Counted from the stretch's first letter, positions 1-9,335 are shown. The stretch: DNA of 64,000 nucleotides from Vulcanimicrobiota bacterium (GCA_030041225.1 JASHOG010000018.1:41904-105903), one strand, 5' to 3'. Notes: generated by a model from the sequence alone, not told the origin. Program-made: numbers and translations.

Positions 1-825
<825 letters not shown>

Positions 826-848
<23 letters not shown>

Positions 849-1440
849 CCGCGCGCAGCAGCCAGTGGACCGCCCCGCGTAGGGGCGTATGCGGGTGCGC
901 CCACGTGCCCGCGATGCGGTCTGCGTCGCGCTCCTCGAGCGACTCGATCGTGAAGTTGGGCGCGACGATCGCGCGCAAACTCGGTTCATCGAAGTAAACG
1001 TGCGGCACACCGCGCTCGTCGCCGTCGCTCGGCGCGAATGTTGCATCCGCGAGGCGCTCTCCCTTTCCATAGCGTGCATCGCGCACGGAGGCAAAGGTCG
1101 CATAGAGCAGGCCCTCTTCGCGTAGCGCCCGCGCGACGGCATCGAGCCGCTCGGCGACGCTTTGCGGTGTGCCGTGCAGCAGTGCGTGCGTTGTCAGCAC
1201 AGCGTCAAAGCTGCCGGCCGGCCCATCGAGCGCGCTGCGATCGGAAGCATCCTCGTCGGAGATCGCAATGACCTCGAAGCCTGCCTCCACGAGGGCCTGC
1301 GTGTTGCGCCCGCGGCCGCTGCCGAAGTCGACGACACGCGCGTGGTCTTTTTCGTGAAGGCGGTCGATGAGCTCGAGCGCAAGCGGATGTGCCGGCATCG
1401 AAGGTTTCTCGGCGACACCGTCGCAAAAAGCCTCCACCAT
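826..1440 (-). CDS. SAM-dependent methyltransferase, class I
   Basis: This protein of about 204 residues has a Rossmann-type SAM-binding start, ARVVDFGSGRGRNTQALVEAGFEV, matching motif I. An acidic motif follows (IAISDEDAS), then FDAVLTTHALLH and a helix of the Methyltransf_11/25 type. The substrate cannot be deduced. The ORF track begins at 1533, but the first 31 residues are low complexity and lie inside the divergent peroxiredoxin. I use the ATG at 1440, whose bases overlap the peroxiredoxin ATG inside a CATG palindrome; an ATG at 1401 is also possible. The last coding bases overlap the rhodanese gene convergently. Confidence 0.75.
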
Positions 1441-1963
1441 GCTCAGCACCGGCGACAAGCTCCCGAACGTCACCGTTGAGGACGACACCGGCAAACGCGT
1501 CAAGACGTCCGATCTCCTCGACGGCATGCTCATCCTCTACTTCTATCCCAAGGACGACACGCCGGGCTGCACCAACGAGGCATCGCAGTTCCGCGACCTC
1601 CTCCCTCGCTTCAAGCGCCGGAAGGTGCGGATCGCCGGCGTGAGCCGTGACTCCGTTGCATCGCACCAAAAGTTCAAGAAAAAGTACGGATTGACGTTTC
1701 CGCTGCTCTCGGACGTCGACTCGAAGCTCTGCGACGCCTTCGGCGTCATCGTCGAGAAGAGCAACTACGGGAAGACGTATCTCGGCATCCAGCGCTCGAC
1801 GTTCCTCATCGACGAGAAGGGAAAGATCGTGCACGTGTGGCCGAACGTGAAGGCCGACGGCCACGCGCAGGAAGTTTTGGACTACCTTAGTTCTCCGCCT
1901 GGCCCTTTCCGCGCGGGAGCGAAAACTGAATCAGCGCGCGCACCGGCGCGAGGCCGCGGCTAA
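1439..1963 (+). CDS. bcp: Thiol peroxidase, Bcp/PrxQ-type peroxiredoxin
   Basis: This cytoplasmic peroxiredoxin reduces hydroperoxides using thioredoxin. The AhpC/TSA fold is clear: LPNVTVEDDTGKRVKTSDLL, the beta strand ILYFYPKDDTPGCTNEA with the peroxidatic cysteine, SRDSVASHQKFKKKYGLTFPLLSD, and STFLIDEKGKI. A second cysteine equivalent to the Bcp resolving residue a few positions downstream is absent, so it may act as a 1-Cys enzyme or use the later cysteine in DSKLCDAFG. I start at the ATG at 1439 and not at the track start at 1367, because homology begins there. The last 25 or so residues are low-complexity and overlap pyrE convergently, so the tail is probably a read-on extension. Confidence 0.9.
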   Translation: MLSTGDKLPNVTVEDDTGKRVKTSDLLDGMLILYFYPKDDTPGCTNEASQFRDLLPRFKRRKVRIAGVSRDSVASHQKFKKKYGLTFPLLSDVDSKLCDAFGVIVEKSNYGKTYLGIQRSTFLIDEKGKIVHVWPNVKADGHAQEVLDYLSSPPGPFRAGAKTESARAPARGRG

Positions 1964-2447
1964 TGACGGCACACGGAGTCACGCTCATCCCGAGTCCTTC
2001 AAGGCGCTCCTTCGCCGCGAGCAACTCACCGGCGTTGCTAACGATATCCTCGACGAGCAGAACGTGCGCGCCGCGCTCGTACGGTCCCTCGACATACTCG
2101 TTCGGAAAGGCGCCGTAACCCTTGGGCTTCTTCCGAATGACGATCATCGGGATACCCGAGAGCTGCGAGACTGCCGTTGCGATGATCGCGCCGCCGAGCT
2201 CGGTGCCGCCGATCAAATCGGGATTGGTCTCGGCGACGAGCGGTGTGAAGAGACGCGCGATGCGTCGCAGAATGTGGGGATCGCTGAAGAGCTGGAACTT
2301 GTCGATGTAGTAGTCGCTGCGCGCGCCGCCGGCGAGCACGTAATCGCCCCGCGTTAGCGCGCGCTCCATGATAATCTTGCGCAGCCAGACGAGCTCGGGA
2401 AGTGGCCCGACGGGCTGATCGGGTGACCCTAGATGCTCCATTGCCAT
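1887..2447 (-). CDS. pyrE: Orotate phosphoribosyltransferase
   Basis: PyrE transfers ribose-5-phosphate from PRPP to orotate, forming OMP in pyrimidine synthesis. The protein (186 residues) has the OPRT signature GGARSDYYIDKFQL, the strand LIGGTELGGAIIATAVSQLSG, the flexible-loop lysines in IRKKPKGYG, and a PRPP-binding motif HVLLVEDIVSNAGELL. The start (ATG GCA ATG) sits inside the last codons of the upstream peptide-binding lipoprotein gene, so 2441 is an alternative start. It is the last gene of a minus-strand run EF-G-like, lipoprotein, pyrE. Its 3' end overlaps the peroxiredoxin tail by 77 bp. Confidence 0.92.
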   Translation of the reverse strand: MAMEHLGSPDQPVGPLPELVWLRKIIMERALTRGDYVLAGGARSDYYIDKFQLFSDPHILRRIARLFTPLVAETNPDLIGGTELGGAIIATAVSQLSGIPMIVIRKKPKGYGAFPNEYVEGPYERGAHVLLVEDIVSNAGELLAAKERLEGLGMSVTPCAVISRGLAPVRALIQFSLPRGKGQAEN

Positions 2448-4039
2448 GCGTTCCAGGCCTCCTGGACCGGGTTGGGGTCGAAGCCTTTGAAGTCGTCGCT
2501 GATCGGCTGCATTTGGCGCCGCCAGTAGAAATAGACGTTCGGCACGTCGTCGTGCAGCAACTGCTGCGTCAGGGCGTACGCCTTCTTGCGCGTTGCGCGG
2601 TCGTAGTGTGTCAGTGCAACCTCCTGCGCCGCGTCCATCGCCGGGCTACAATACCGATCGTAGTTGTAGCCTCCCGGGGGGAAGTTCTTGCAGGCAAACT
2701 GGGAGCTGTCGTCGGGGTCGATGCCGGCGTACCAACCTGTGGGGCTCAAGTCGTAGTTGCCTGACTGCAAAATGCCGCCTTCGCCGGCGGGCGCGAAGAG
2801 TACGTCCCCTGGGACGTACTTCACCTGCATCTCGATGCCGGCTTGGCGGAGCTGCCCTTGGAGGATTACCGCCTCGCGGCGGCGCGTAACGTTCGAGCTA
2901 TTCGTGACGCCCACGAGGATGAGCGGCTGACCATCCTTACGCATGATCCCGTCGGGGCCCGGCGACCATCCCGCCGCTTCGAGCAGTGCACGTGCTCGTG
3001 CGACGTCGTGCGGATATGAGTGCACGTTCGGGTTGAAGGCCCACATCCAATCGGGAATGTCCTCGGTGGCTTCCTTCTCCTGTCCGTACGTCAGTGTCTC
3101 GACGATCTGATGCTTGTCGATTGCGTACGCAATCGCCTCGCGTACGCGCACGTCTTTGAGAAACGGGCGAGCGCAGTTGAGGTAGAGATTCTCGTAGCCG
3201 TTGACGTTCACCCACACGATGTGCGTTCCGGGAATGCTCTTGACGACGGGGTACGTCTCGATTGAGGCTTGGTAGATCCAGTCGATCTCGTGCGTGCGCA
3301 ACAGGTTCACCGAGGTGTTCTCGTCGGGAATGATGTGTAACTCGATGCGCCGTAAGCCGGGCTTTCCCATGAAGAAGGCGTCGTTTGCAATGAGCGTGAT
3401 GTGGTCGCCGCGCGACCACTCGGCAAATCGGAACGGCCCGTCACTGACGGTGGGCTCACCGTTGAACGGAATTTGATTGATGTTCGGGTACCGCGCAAGC
3501 ACGTGAGCCGGCGCAACGGGATATGGCTGGTCGCTCTCGGCGAAGAAGGTGTCGACGAAGGGCGAGAATCGCTCCTTGAGGTGAACGACGACCGTGTACG
3601 GATTGGGGGTGTCGATCGAACGCACTTCGTCGTACCCGTGCCGCGAGACCACGTTGTTGTTCGGGTTCATGATCGCTTGCCACGACCACTTGACATCCCT
3701 GCTCGTCACCGGAACGCCGTCGGTCCATGTAGCATCGCGACGTAAGTGGTACGTGATCGTGAGTCCGTCTTTGCTGATGCCGCCGTTTTCGAACGAGGGA
3801 ACGGCGGTCGCAAGCATCGGCACGGGATTCCCGCGATCATCGGCCGAGAGAAGCGGCTCGAAGAGCAGCCGCGCGACGAGAACGTCGATCGTGTTCGAGT
3901 TCAAGAGCGGGTTGAGGTTCTTGAGATCGGCTTGAATGCCGATGCGCAACACCCCTGGCTGTGTACCGTGTATCTCGCCTGACTTTGTGCAGCCCACGAG
4001 CAACGCCGCGAAAGCGGCGAGCGCGAGCGCGGCTCTCAT
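2429..4039 (-). CDS. Peptide/oligopeptide ABC transporter substrate-binding lipoprotein (family 5)
   Basis: This 536-residue extracytoplasmic solute-binding protein belongs to SBP_bac_5 (OppA/DppA type). A lipoprotein signal (MRAALALAAFAALLVGC) ends in a lipobox cysteine. Family hallmarks follow: LRIGIQADLKNLNPLLNSN, GLTITYHLRRDATWTDGVPVTSRDV, an FNGEPTVSDGPFRFAEW segment, and ALLEAAGWSPGPDGI. No permease or ATPase genes are adjacent, so it is an orphan receptor. Its ATG overlaps the stop of the EF-G paralogue by 4 bp and its 3' end contains the pyrE start. A diverged paralogue is encoded at 35564-37207. The ligand is unknown. Confidence 0.9.
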   Translation of the reverse strand: MRAALALAAFAALLVGCTKSGEIHGTQPGVLRIGIQADLKNLNPLLNSNTIDVLVARLLFEPLLSADDRGNPVPMLATAVPSFENGGISKDGLTITYHLRRDATWTDGVPVTSRDVKWSWQAIMNPNNNVVSRHGYDEVRSIDTPNPYTVVVHLKERFSPFVDTFFAESDQPYPVAPAHVLARYPNINQIPFNGEPTVSDGPFRFAEWSRGDHITLIANDAFFMGKPGLRRIELHIIPDENTSVNLLRTHEIDWIYQASIETYPVVKSIPGTHIVWVNVNGYENLYLNCARPFLKDVRVREAIAYAIDKHQIVETLTYGQEKEATEDIPDWMWAFNPNVHSYPHDVARARALLEAAGWSPGPDGIMRKDGQPLILVGVTNSSNVTRRREAVILQGQLRQAGIEMQVKYVPGDVLFAPAGEGGILQSGNYDLSPTGWYAGIDPDDSSQFACKNFPPGGYNYDRYCSPAMDAAQEVALTHYDRATRKKAYALTQQLLHDDVPNVYFYWRRQMQPISDDFKGFDPNPVQEAWNAWQWSI

Positions 4040-6069
4040 ACGGCGGCTTTTCCGCCGACGCGATTACCCGGCACGGGGTCGTACCGGTCATGACGCCAGT
4101 GGAAGGTTCCCAGCCCCTGCGTTCCGGTGCGCAGCTCCGTGATGTAGCGCGCCATCTCGACCTGCGGAACGTCGGCCTCGATCTCGTCGAATCCGGCACG
4201 CTCCGCAGGGTTCATTCCGAGAATCTGTCCGCGCTTACCGGTGAGTTGTTGGATCACCGTGGACGTGTACGTCGATGGAACGGTCACCGTCACATGAACG
4301 ATCGGCTCGAGCACGACGGGCTTGCACTTGGGCAGCGCGTCACGCACCCCCATGCCGGCTGCAGTCTTGAACGACTGCTCGCTCGAGTCGACGTCGTGAT
4401 ACTGCCCGTCGAAGAGCGTCACGTGGAGGTCGGTGACGGGGTGGCCGCTCGGCCCGTGCAGAAGTGCCTCGCGCACGCCTTTCTCGACGGCGGGAAAGAA
4501 CTGACGAGGCACGACGCCGCCGACGATCGTTTCCTCAAACGTCACGCCCGAGCCGCGCCCCTTCGGCTCGAAACGCAGCCAGACGTCGCCGAACTGACCA
4601 TGTCCTCCGGTCTGGTGTTTGTAGCGCGAATGCACTTCGGTTGACGCTGTGATCGTCTCGAGGTAGGGAATCGCGGGTGGCGCGGTCTCCACCTCAACTT
4701 TGTACTTGCGCGCGAGGCGCTCGACCGCCAGCGTCACGTGCTGCTCGCCGTGACCGAGCAGGAGGAGCTCATTTGTCACGTCGGCGCGCTGCAGTGAGAG
4801 CGAGGGATCCTCGTCGATGATGCGCGCGAGCATCTGCGAGATCTTCGCCTCGTCGATGCGCTCCTTTGGTCTAATGGCGACCGCGAAGACGGGCGCTCTC
4901 TGCGCGAGGCGCGGCAGAAGGACCTTCTGCCCTGCGGTAAGCGTGTCGCCGGTCGAGACCGGCTCGAGGCGCGCGATCGCGACGATCGCTCCCGGCCCGG
5001 CCTCCGGGATCGGTTCCTGCTTCTTTCCTTGAAGCCGATAGAGTCCACCCGAGCGCACGCGTTCGTCGCCCTTCGTGATGTCGACGAGCGTCGCGTCCGA
5101 CTTCACCGTTCCGGTGAGAACGCGAGTCATCGAAAGTTTTCCGGACTGAGGATGAACGATTGTCTTGACAACGCGTCCGATGAACTGCGCACCGGCGTTC
5201 GGCTCGATCGGACGTTCCTCCGCGTCGACCTGGGGACGATCTGCGGGAGACGGAAACCAACGCTCGATCGCTCGCACGAGCGCCGGCACACCGGCGCCGC
5301 TGACGCCGGCGGCGACGATCACCGGGACGATTTGATCGTGCGAGCACTCGCTGCACAGGTCGCGCTCGACCTCCTCGAGCGGCGGCTCTTTACCTTCCAG
5401 CAGCTCCTCCATGAGGGTGTCATCGAAATCTGCCATCGCCTCAAGCAGTGCCGTTCGCGCCCGCTCCACCTGTGCACGAAGCGCCGCGGGAGGCTCTCCT
5501 TCGCGCTCGCCGTCGTCTTCGAACGTATAGGCTTTCATGAGCGCGAGATCGATGAAGCCGCTGAAGCTCTCCGCGGTGCCGATCGGCCATTGCTCGGCAA
5601 CGACGTGGCGTCCGTACGCCTCTTGCAGGGCCGCAAGCGTTCCCGCGAAATCGGCGCCGGGCCGATCCATCTTGCCGATGACGAAAAGGTGTGGTAAGCG
5701 CAGCGACGTGCATTCGTCGATGAGGGCGCGCGTCTGTACGATACGAGCTGGATCCGCCTCGCAGACGACGACCGCGGCGTCGACGCCGGCGAGCACCGTG
5801 CGCGTCTCCTCGAAGAAGTCGATGAATCCGGGACAGTCGACGATCGTGAGATCGATGCTTCCGGCCGTGCAGTGCGCAAAACCGACGGTCGTCGATTGGG
5901 CGTGCGCGATGTCCTCAGGCTCGTAATCGGTGACGGTCGTTCCCTCGGAGATGGAACCGCGGCGCCCTACGGCGCCGCAGTGTGCGAGAAGCGCTTCGAC
6001 GAGCGTCGTCTTACCGGCGTGATGCGGTCCGACGAACGCAACGTTTCGTAGACCCGAGATATCGGCCAT
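4036..6069 (-). CDS. Elongation factor G-like GTPase (EF-G2/FusA2 type)
   Basis: This 677-residue translational GTPase has EF-G domain order: G domain (about 1-260), domain II (VKTIVHPQSGKLSMTRVLTG), domain III (AVAIRPKERIDEAKISQML), domain IV (EVHSRYKHQTGGHGQFGDVW) and domain V (EPIVHVTVTVPSTYTSTVIQQLTGKRG). The P loop is GPHHAGKTT. G3 reads DCPGF where canonical EF-G has DTPGH, so the catalytic His is absent, and G4 reads GKMD instead of NKMD. Such changes occur in the EF-G-like paralogue family, whose role in translocation is not established. It is the first gene of an overlapping run with the lipoprotein and pyrE. Confidence 0.88.
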   Translation of the reverse strand: MADISGLRNVAFVGPHHAGKTTLVEALLAHCGAVGRRGSISEGTTVTDYEPEDIAHAQSTTVGFAHCTAGSIDLTIVDCPGFIDFFEETRTVLAGVDAAVVVCEADPARIVQTRALIDECTSLRLPHLFVIGKMDRPGADFAGTLAALQEAYGRHVVAEQWPIGTAESFSGFIDLALMKAYTFEDDGEREGEPPAALRAQVERARTALLEAMADFDDTLMEELLEGKEPPLEEVERDLCSECSHDQIVPVIVAAGVSGAGVPALVRAIERWFPSPADRPQVDAEERPIEPNAGAQFIGRVVKTIVHPQSGKLSMTRVLTGTVKSDATLVDITKGDERVRSGGLYRLQGKKQEPIPEAGPGAIVAIARLEPVSTGDTLTAGQKVLLPRLAQRAPVFAVAIRPKERIDEAKISQMLARIIDEDPSLSLQRADVTNELLLLGHGEQHVTLAVERLARKYKVEVETAPPAIPYLETITASTEVHSRYKHQTGGHGQFGDVWLRFEPKGRGSGVTFEETIVGGVVPRQFFPAVEKGVREALLHGPSGHPVTDLHVTLFDGQYHDVDSSEQSFKTAAGMGVRDALPKCKPVVLEPIVHVTVTVPSTYTSTVIQQLTGKRGQILGMNPAERAGFDEIEADVPQVEMARYITELRTGTQGLGTFHWRHDRYDPVPGNRVGGKAAV

Positions 6070-6084
6070 CGCGGCTCCCTTCGG

Positions 6085-7440
6085 TCAGCGGCGGCGTTTG
6101 GCCGCCTTCTTCTTGGTGGACTTGCGTTTGCGCAAGAGCGCCGGCGCTCGCTTGCGTAACGGCTTCCTCGCAAGCTTCTTCGGTTTCGCCGCCCGCTTGG
6201 CCGCCACTTTCCGTTTGGACTGCTTCTTCGTTACCGGGCGGCGCTTGGGTGAGGCTTTCTTTGTCGGCCTCAACGGCTTCGATGTGCGCAACGGCTTCGC
6301 GCGAGGAGGTTTCGGGGCGCGTTTGGGACTTGAGGGACGCTGCGCGCGAGCGCCGCCGGGCCGCAGAGCGCGAGGCCCGGCAACTTCCTCGGGAAGGCCA
6401 AGTTCGGCGCGTCCTAATCCCGTGATGCTGCTGCCGGGAGCGTGAGTGCGCTCGGGGTGGCGCTTTATCTTCTCTAGGTGCTCTCGAGTCGCCCGCAGCG
6501 CGACGCGCGCAAGCCTGCCGTTCACCGGGAAGACGAGCTCATTGATGCCGCAGACGTCGAGAACCTGTAACGCAACGTCGAAGGCGCCGCCTTGATCCTT
6601 GGGGCTGTGCGCGTCGGAGCCGACGGAGACCGGCACGCCCTTCGCACGCGCCTTCTTGAGAAGCCGCTTGTAGGCGTCCAGATAGCGCTTCTTTTGATCC
6701 TCCGGATGGTCGCGGTAGAGGAAGCGGGTGTTGAACTCGATCGCCATCCCGCGCCGCACGCACGCGTCGAGAACGCGTTCTTCGTAACCCTCGAGCTTCT
6801 TGTGCTCGGGCCAATGGCCAAAACGCGCTGGGACGTAGAAGTGACCGACGATTTGCCCGGGCAGCTTCTCGACCTCGTCGAGGAGCTTCGCGACGTACAT
6901 CTCCCATGTGCGATCGGTTCCAACCGTGCCGAAGAGTTCGGCGAACTCGGGATTGTCGAAGGGCCACGGCCAATCGGCGCCCTTCTCGGGATGGTCGATC
7001 GTGAGGAAGTGCACGGATCGGATGAGACCATCGGGGCGCATCGCATCGATGATGTTCTGTGCGTCGGGGCGCGACCGCGGGTCCGTATCGACCTCGATGC
7101 CGATGGAGAAACGCATTCCCCGATGGAGCGCCTCCGAGACGACCGCCGCATGCCCGACGTCCACCCCTGCCGTCTCGGCGGCACCATAGAGATCTGCGGC
7201 TTCAGCGAGTTTGAGCGCGCGGCGCACGGTGCTCACTGCGCCGGGATCCTCGAAGGTAAGGAAGTTCACATGGTCTGCAACCATGAGAAACCTCGGCCAG
7301 CCGCGCGTGCAGGCGTGGTAGAACCAAAGGAAGAGCATCCGCGCCGAATACGCGATGGGGCGCTCCTCGGCGAAGGGGCGATGCTCCCCCTTCGCGTGGC
7401 CGTGAATATCCGGTATCGCGCGTATCCGTGGGTCGCTCAT
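6085..7440 (-). CDS. PHP-domain phosphoesterase with C-terminal Lys/Arg-rich histone-like tail
   Basis: The N-terminal 340 or so residues form a PHP metallo-phosphoesterase of the histidinol-phosphatase-like type. Metal-binding elements are visible: DIHGHAKGEH near the start, VADHVNFLTF, GIEVDTDP, HFLTIDH and VSVGSDAHSPKD. The substrate is not predictable. After a short linker the last 95 or so residues are a disordered tail made mostly of Lys, Arg, Ala and Pro (for example KRRPVTKKQSKRKVAAKRAA), resembling histone H1 or AlgP-type tails. A basic tail on a PHP enzyme suggests binding to nucleic acid, polyphosphate or another polyanion (inference). It lies 15 bp upstream of the EF-G-like gene. 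Confidence 0.85.
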   Translation of the reverse strand: MSDPRIRAIPDIHGHAKGEHRPFAEERPIAYSARMLFLWFYHACTRGWPRFLMVADHVNFLTFEDPGAVSTVRRALKLAEAADLYGAAETAGVDVGHAAVVSEALHRGMRFSIGIEVDTDPRSRPDAQNIIDAMRPDGLIRSVHFLTIDHPEKGADWPWPFDNPEFAELFGTVGTDRTWEMYVAKLLDEVEKLPGQIVGHFYVPARFGHWPEHKKLEGYEERVLDACVRRGMAIEFNTRFLYRDHPEDQKKRYLDAYKRLLKKARAKGVPVSVGSDAHSPKDQGGAFDVALQVLDVCGINELVFPVNGRLARVALRATREHLEKIKRHPERTHAPGSSITGLGRAELGLPEEVAGPRALRPGGARAQRPSSPKRAPKPPRAKPLRTSKPLRPTKKASPKRRPVTKKQSKRKVAAKRAAKPKKLARKPLRKRAPALLRKRKSTKKKAAKRRR

Positions 7441-7461
7441 CGAAACTCCCGCGGACTTTGG

Positions 7462-8202
7462 CTAACGCGCGCGCCGATACCCTTCCATCTCGAGTAACCG
7501 CCGTTTCATTTCGAGCCCATAGTAGTAGTTATGGAGTGCGCCCGAGGCGTCGACGACGCGATGGCAGGGGAAGAAGAGCGGAAGCGGATTGCGTGCCATC
7601 ACACGCCCAACGGCTCGTGCCGCTTTTGGCTTACCAATCTGTACCGCGACCCACTGGTAGGAGCGAACTTCTCCAGGCGGTATTCGCGCGGCGGCACGAA
7701 GCGCCGCCTGCTCAAACGGTGTGAGGTCGCTAATATCGACGACGTGGTCGTCGACCCGCCACGTCCGGAAAAATCGATCGAGCGTCGCTTGTAGCCACGG
7801 CGGCGCAGAGCCCCGCACCACTGGGCGCCGTAAGCGAAGCTCAACGCGCCGTCGTACTGCCTCGAAGCCGCCGCCCGTGTCGAAGCTGAGCGAGGCGATG
7901 CGCTGCCCTTTGAAGCCGACGTAGAGGCGGCCAAGCGGCGTACGGGCCATGGTTAGGACGACGGGTTCGCTACGCAGCCTAATGCGCAGGGTCGTGATAT
8001 GTTCGAGGACTTTGCGGGTGAGGTCGCATGACGGTTCCGGTAGCGGAAGACACGAAAGGCAATACGCGACACCTTCGCACTCCTCGTAGAGCTGCTGACA
8101 GTGCGGGCAGGCACGCAGATGCGTCGTGACCTCGATTTTCAAAGAGCGAGAGCACCTGCCACGGGTTTCATCCCACAGCGCCTCGATGTCACGACATCGC
8201 AT
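7462..8202 (-). CDS. Anti-sigma zinc finger fused to O6-methylguanine-DNA methyltransferase
   Basis: Residues 1-60 form a zinc-binding anti-sigma (ZAS/zf-HC2) domain with the H-x3-C-x2-C signature HLRACPHC (His28, Cys32, Cys35) and extra cysteines YCLSC. Residues 80-246 are an Ogt/MGMT domain: TPLGRLYVGF, then FEQAALRAAARIPPGEVRSY, the recognition region GKPKAARAVGRVMARNP, and the alkyl acceptor PCHRVV (Cys213). The domain therefore appears competent to remove O6-alkyl groups from guanine by suicide transfer. The start overlaps the ECF sigma gene by 14 bp, so sigma and fusion protein are co-translated. The likely role is to hold the sigma factor and release it on alkylation or loss of zinc (inference). 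A conventional ada or ogt gene is not seen nearby. Confidence 0.9.
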   Translation of the reverse strand: MRCRDIEALWDETRGRCSRSLKIEVTTHLRACPHCQQLYEECEGVAYCLSCLPLPEPSCDLTRKVLEHITTLRIRLRSEPVVLTMARTPLGRLYVGFKGQRIASLSFDTGGGFEAVRRRVELRLRRPVVRGSAPPWLQATLDRFFRTWRVDDHVVDISDLTPFEQAALRAAARIPPGEVRSYQWVAVQIGKPKAARAVGRVMARNPLPLFFPCHRVVDASGALHNYYYGLEMKRRLLEMEGYRRAR

Positions 8203-8812
8203 GCGCTGATGCTCCGTCGGAACTGATGCGCCCCACCTGCGGACCGAGAATGCGCCGTAGTATGCGCACGGCGCGATGAACGTGCGACTTCACCGTGCCG
8301 ATCGGCTGTTGCAGGATCTCGGCGATCTCCGGGTGGCTGCGCCCTTCAATGAAGCGCAGCGTCGCGGCGGCGCGCAGATGCATGGGAAGCTGGAGCAGGG
8401 CTCGTTCCACCAGCGCGACGTCGGCGTTCTGCTCGACGATCGACTCCGGCTGCTGCGGGCGGCTCTCCTCGACACCGCTCAGGAGCGCGTCGGGATCCGC
8501 GAGCGCATCCAACGCGACGCTGACCGGGCGTTTGGTTCGCAGGCGGTTTCGGGTCACATTCAGCGTGATCGTATAGAGCCATGGCTGCAAGCGCAGCTCA
8601 CGCAGCTGCTCGGGCGGCATCTTCCCAAGCGCGCGGTAGGCGCGGACGAAGGCGTCCTGCACGATCTCCTCGGCGTCCTCGCGATTGCCGGTCATGCGGA
8701 GGGCGAAGCCGTAGAGCCTACGCTGATACTCCTCGACAATCTGCTCGAAGTTCTCAACGCCGGCAACGACCTTGCTCTCCCTCTTGGTCTCATCTCTTTT
8801 TGCTCGAACCAT
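8189..8812 (-). CDS. ECF-type RNA polymerase sigma factor
   Basis: This sigma-70 family ECF protein has about 207 residues. Region 2 reads FEQIVEEYQRRLYGFALRMTGNREDAEEIVQDAFVRAYRAL with LQPWLYTITLNVTRNRLR. Region 4 reads LPMHLRAAATLRFIEGRSHPEIAEIL with the HTH helix GTVKSHVHRAVRILRRIL. The track start at 8893 lies in GC-rich non-conserved sequence; I use the ATG at 8812 (MVRAKRDETK), which leaves a 69-bp divergent intergenic region. It is followed, with overlap, by the anti-sigma/MGMT fusion, the usual sigma/anti-sigma order. The target regulon is unknown, but autoregulation is likely. Confidence 0.92.
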   Translation of the reverse strand: MVRAKRDETKRESKVVAGVENFEQIVEEYQRRLYGFALRMTGNREDAEEIVQDAFVRAYRALGKMPPEQLRELRLQPWLYTITLNVTRNRLRTKRPVSVALDALADPDALLSGVEESRPQQPESIVEQNADVALVERALLQLPMHLRAAATLRFIEGRSHPEIAEILQQPIGTVKSHVHRAVRILRRILGPQVGRISSDGASAHAMS

Positions 8813-8824
8813 CCGCTCGGGCCC

Positions 8825-8854
8825 TACAGTTTCATTTGGGGGTACGGAGGTTCC
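8825..8854 (-). promoter_or_regulatory. Candidate ECF-type promoter of the sigma/anti-sigma operon
   Basis: Reading the minus strand upstream of the sigma start, GGAACC (8854-8849) matches the common ECF -35 core. It is followed about 16 bp later by AAACTGTA, a weak -10. This would be the place for autoregulation. The -10 match is poor, so this is only a candidate. Confidence 0.3.
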
Positions 8855-8881
8855 CGCGCCCCCCTGCGGAAAGGGCGCCCC

Positions 8882-9328
8882 ATGACGCAACACCGGATGT
8901 CGCCGGAGGACGTCCCGCCGCCCGAACTGCTCTCAACGCAGTCGGGCGTTTTTATCGGCGAGATATCCTTCGATGCCTACACGATCTGCAGTTTTCTGCC
9001 CGATCTCGACTCGGCGCGCGCAATCCCGCTGGTCCTGATCGGCTATCGCGCGCACGAGGACCCCGCTTTCGTCTGGCTTGTTCCGCAGGGAGGTGTTCGT
9101 ACCGAAGGCCTGACCAACGATCCGTATTATACGCGCGTTCTCCGCGACCCGCGCGCGTACTTCAGGAAGAAACTTGCGAAGTACGTGGAGGAAACCGGCT
9201 CCGTACGACGCGGTATCGAAATGCTCGTCGACTGCCACCAGAACCATCTCGCCTTTACGCCGCTCACGGAGCTACGCGAAGACCCCTTCCGGCATCCGCT
9301 CGAGGTTCAACTGGTAGGGGCATTTTAG
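8882..9328 (+). CDS. Conserved-looking hypothetical protein, 148 aa
   Basis: I do not recognise this family. The protein is soluble, without a signal peptide or membrane segment, and has a mixed alpha/beta composition. Visible features are GVFIGEISFDAYTICSFLPD, PLVLIGYRAHEDPAFVWLVPQGG and a basic helix DPRAYFRKKLAKYVEETG. The start at 8882 (MTQHRMSP) is chosen because the longer track ORF from 8276 is the shadow of the sigma gene. It is divergent from the ECF sigma gene across 69 bp and so could belong to the same regulon (inference). It is a single gene, followed by a convergent exported protein after 7 bp. Confidence 0.65.
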   Translation: MTQHRMSPEDVPPPELLSTQSGVFIGEISFDAYTICSFLPDLDSARAIPLVLIGYRAHEDPAFVWLVPQGGVRTEGLTNDPYYTRVLRDPRAYFRKKLAKYVEETGSVRRGIEMLVDCHQNHLAFTPLTELREDPFRHPLEVQLVGAF

Positions 9329-9335
9329 GAGCTCC

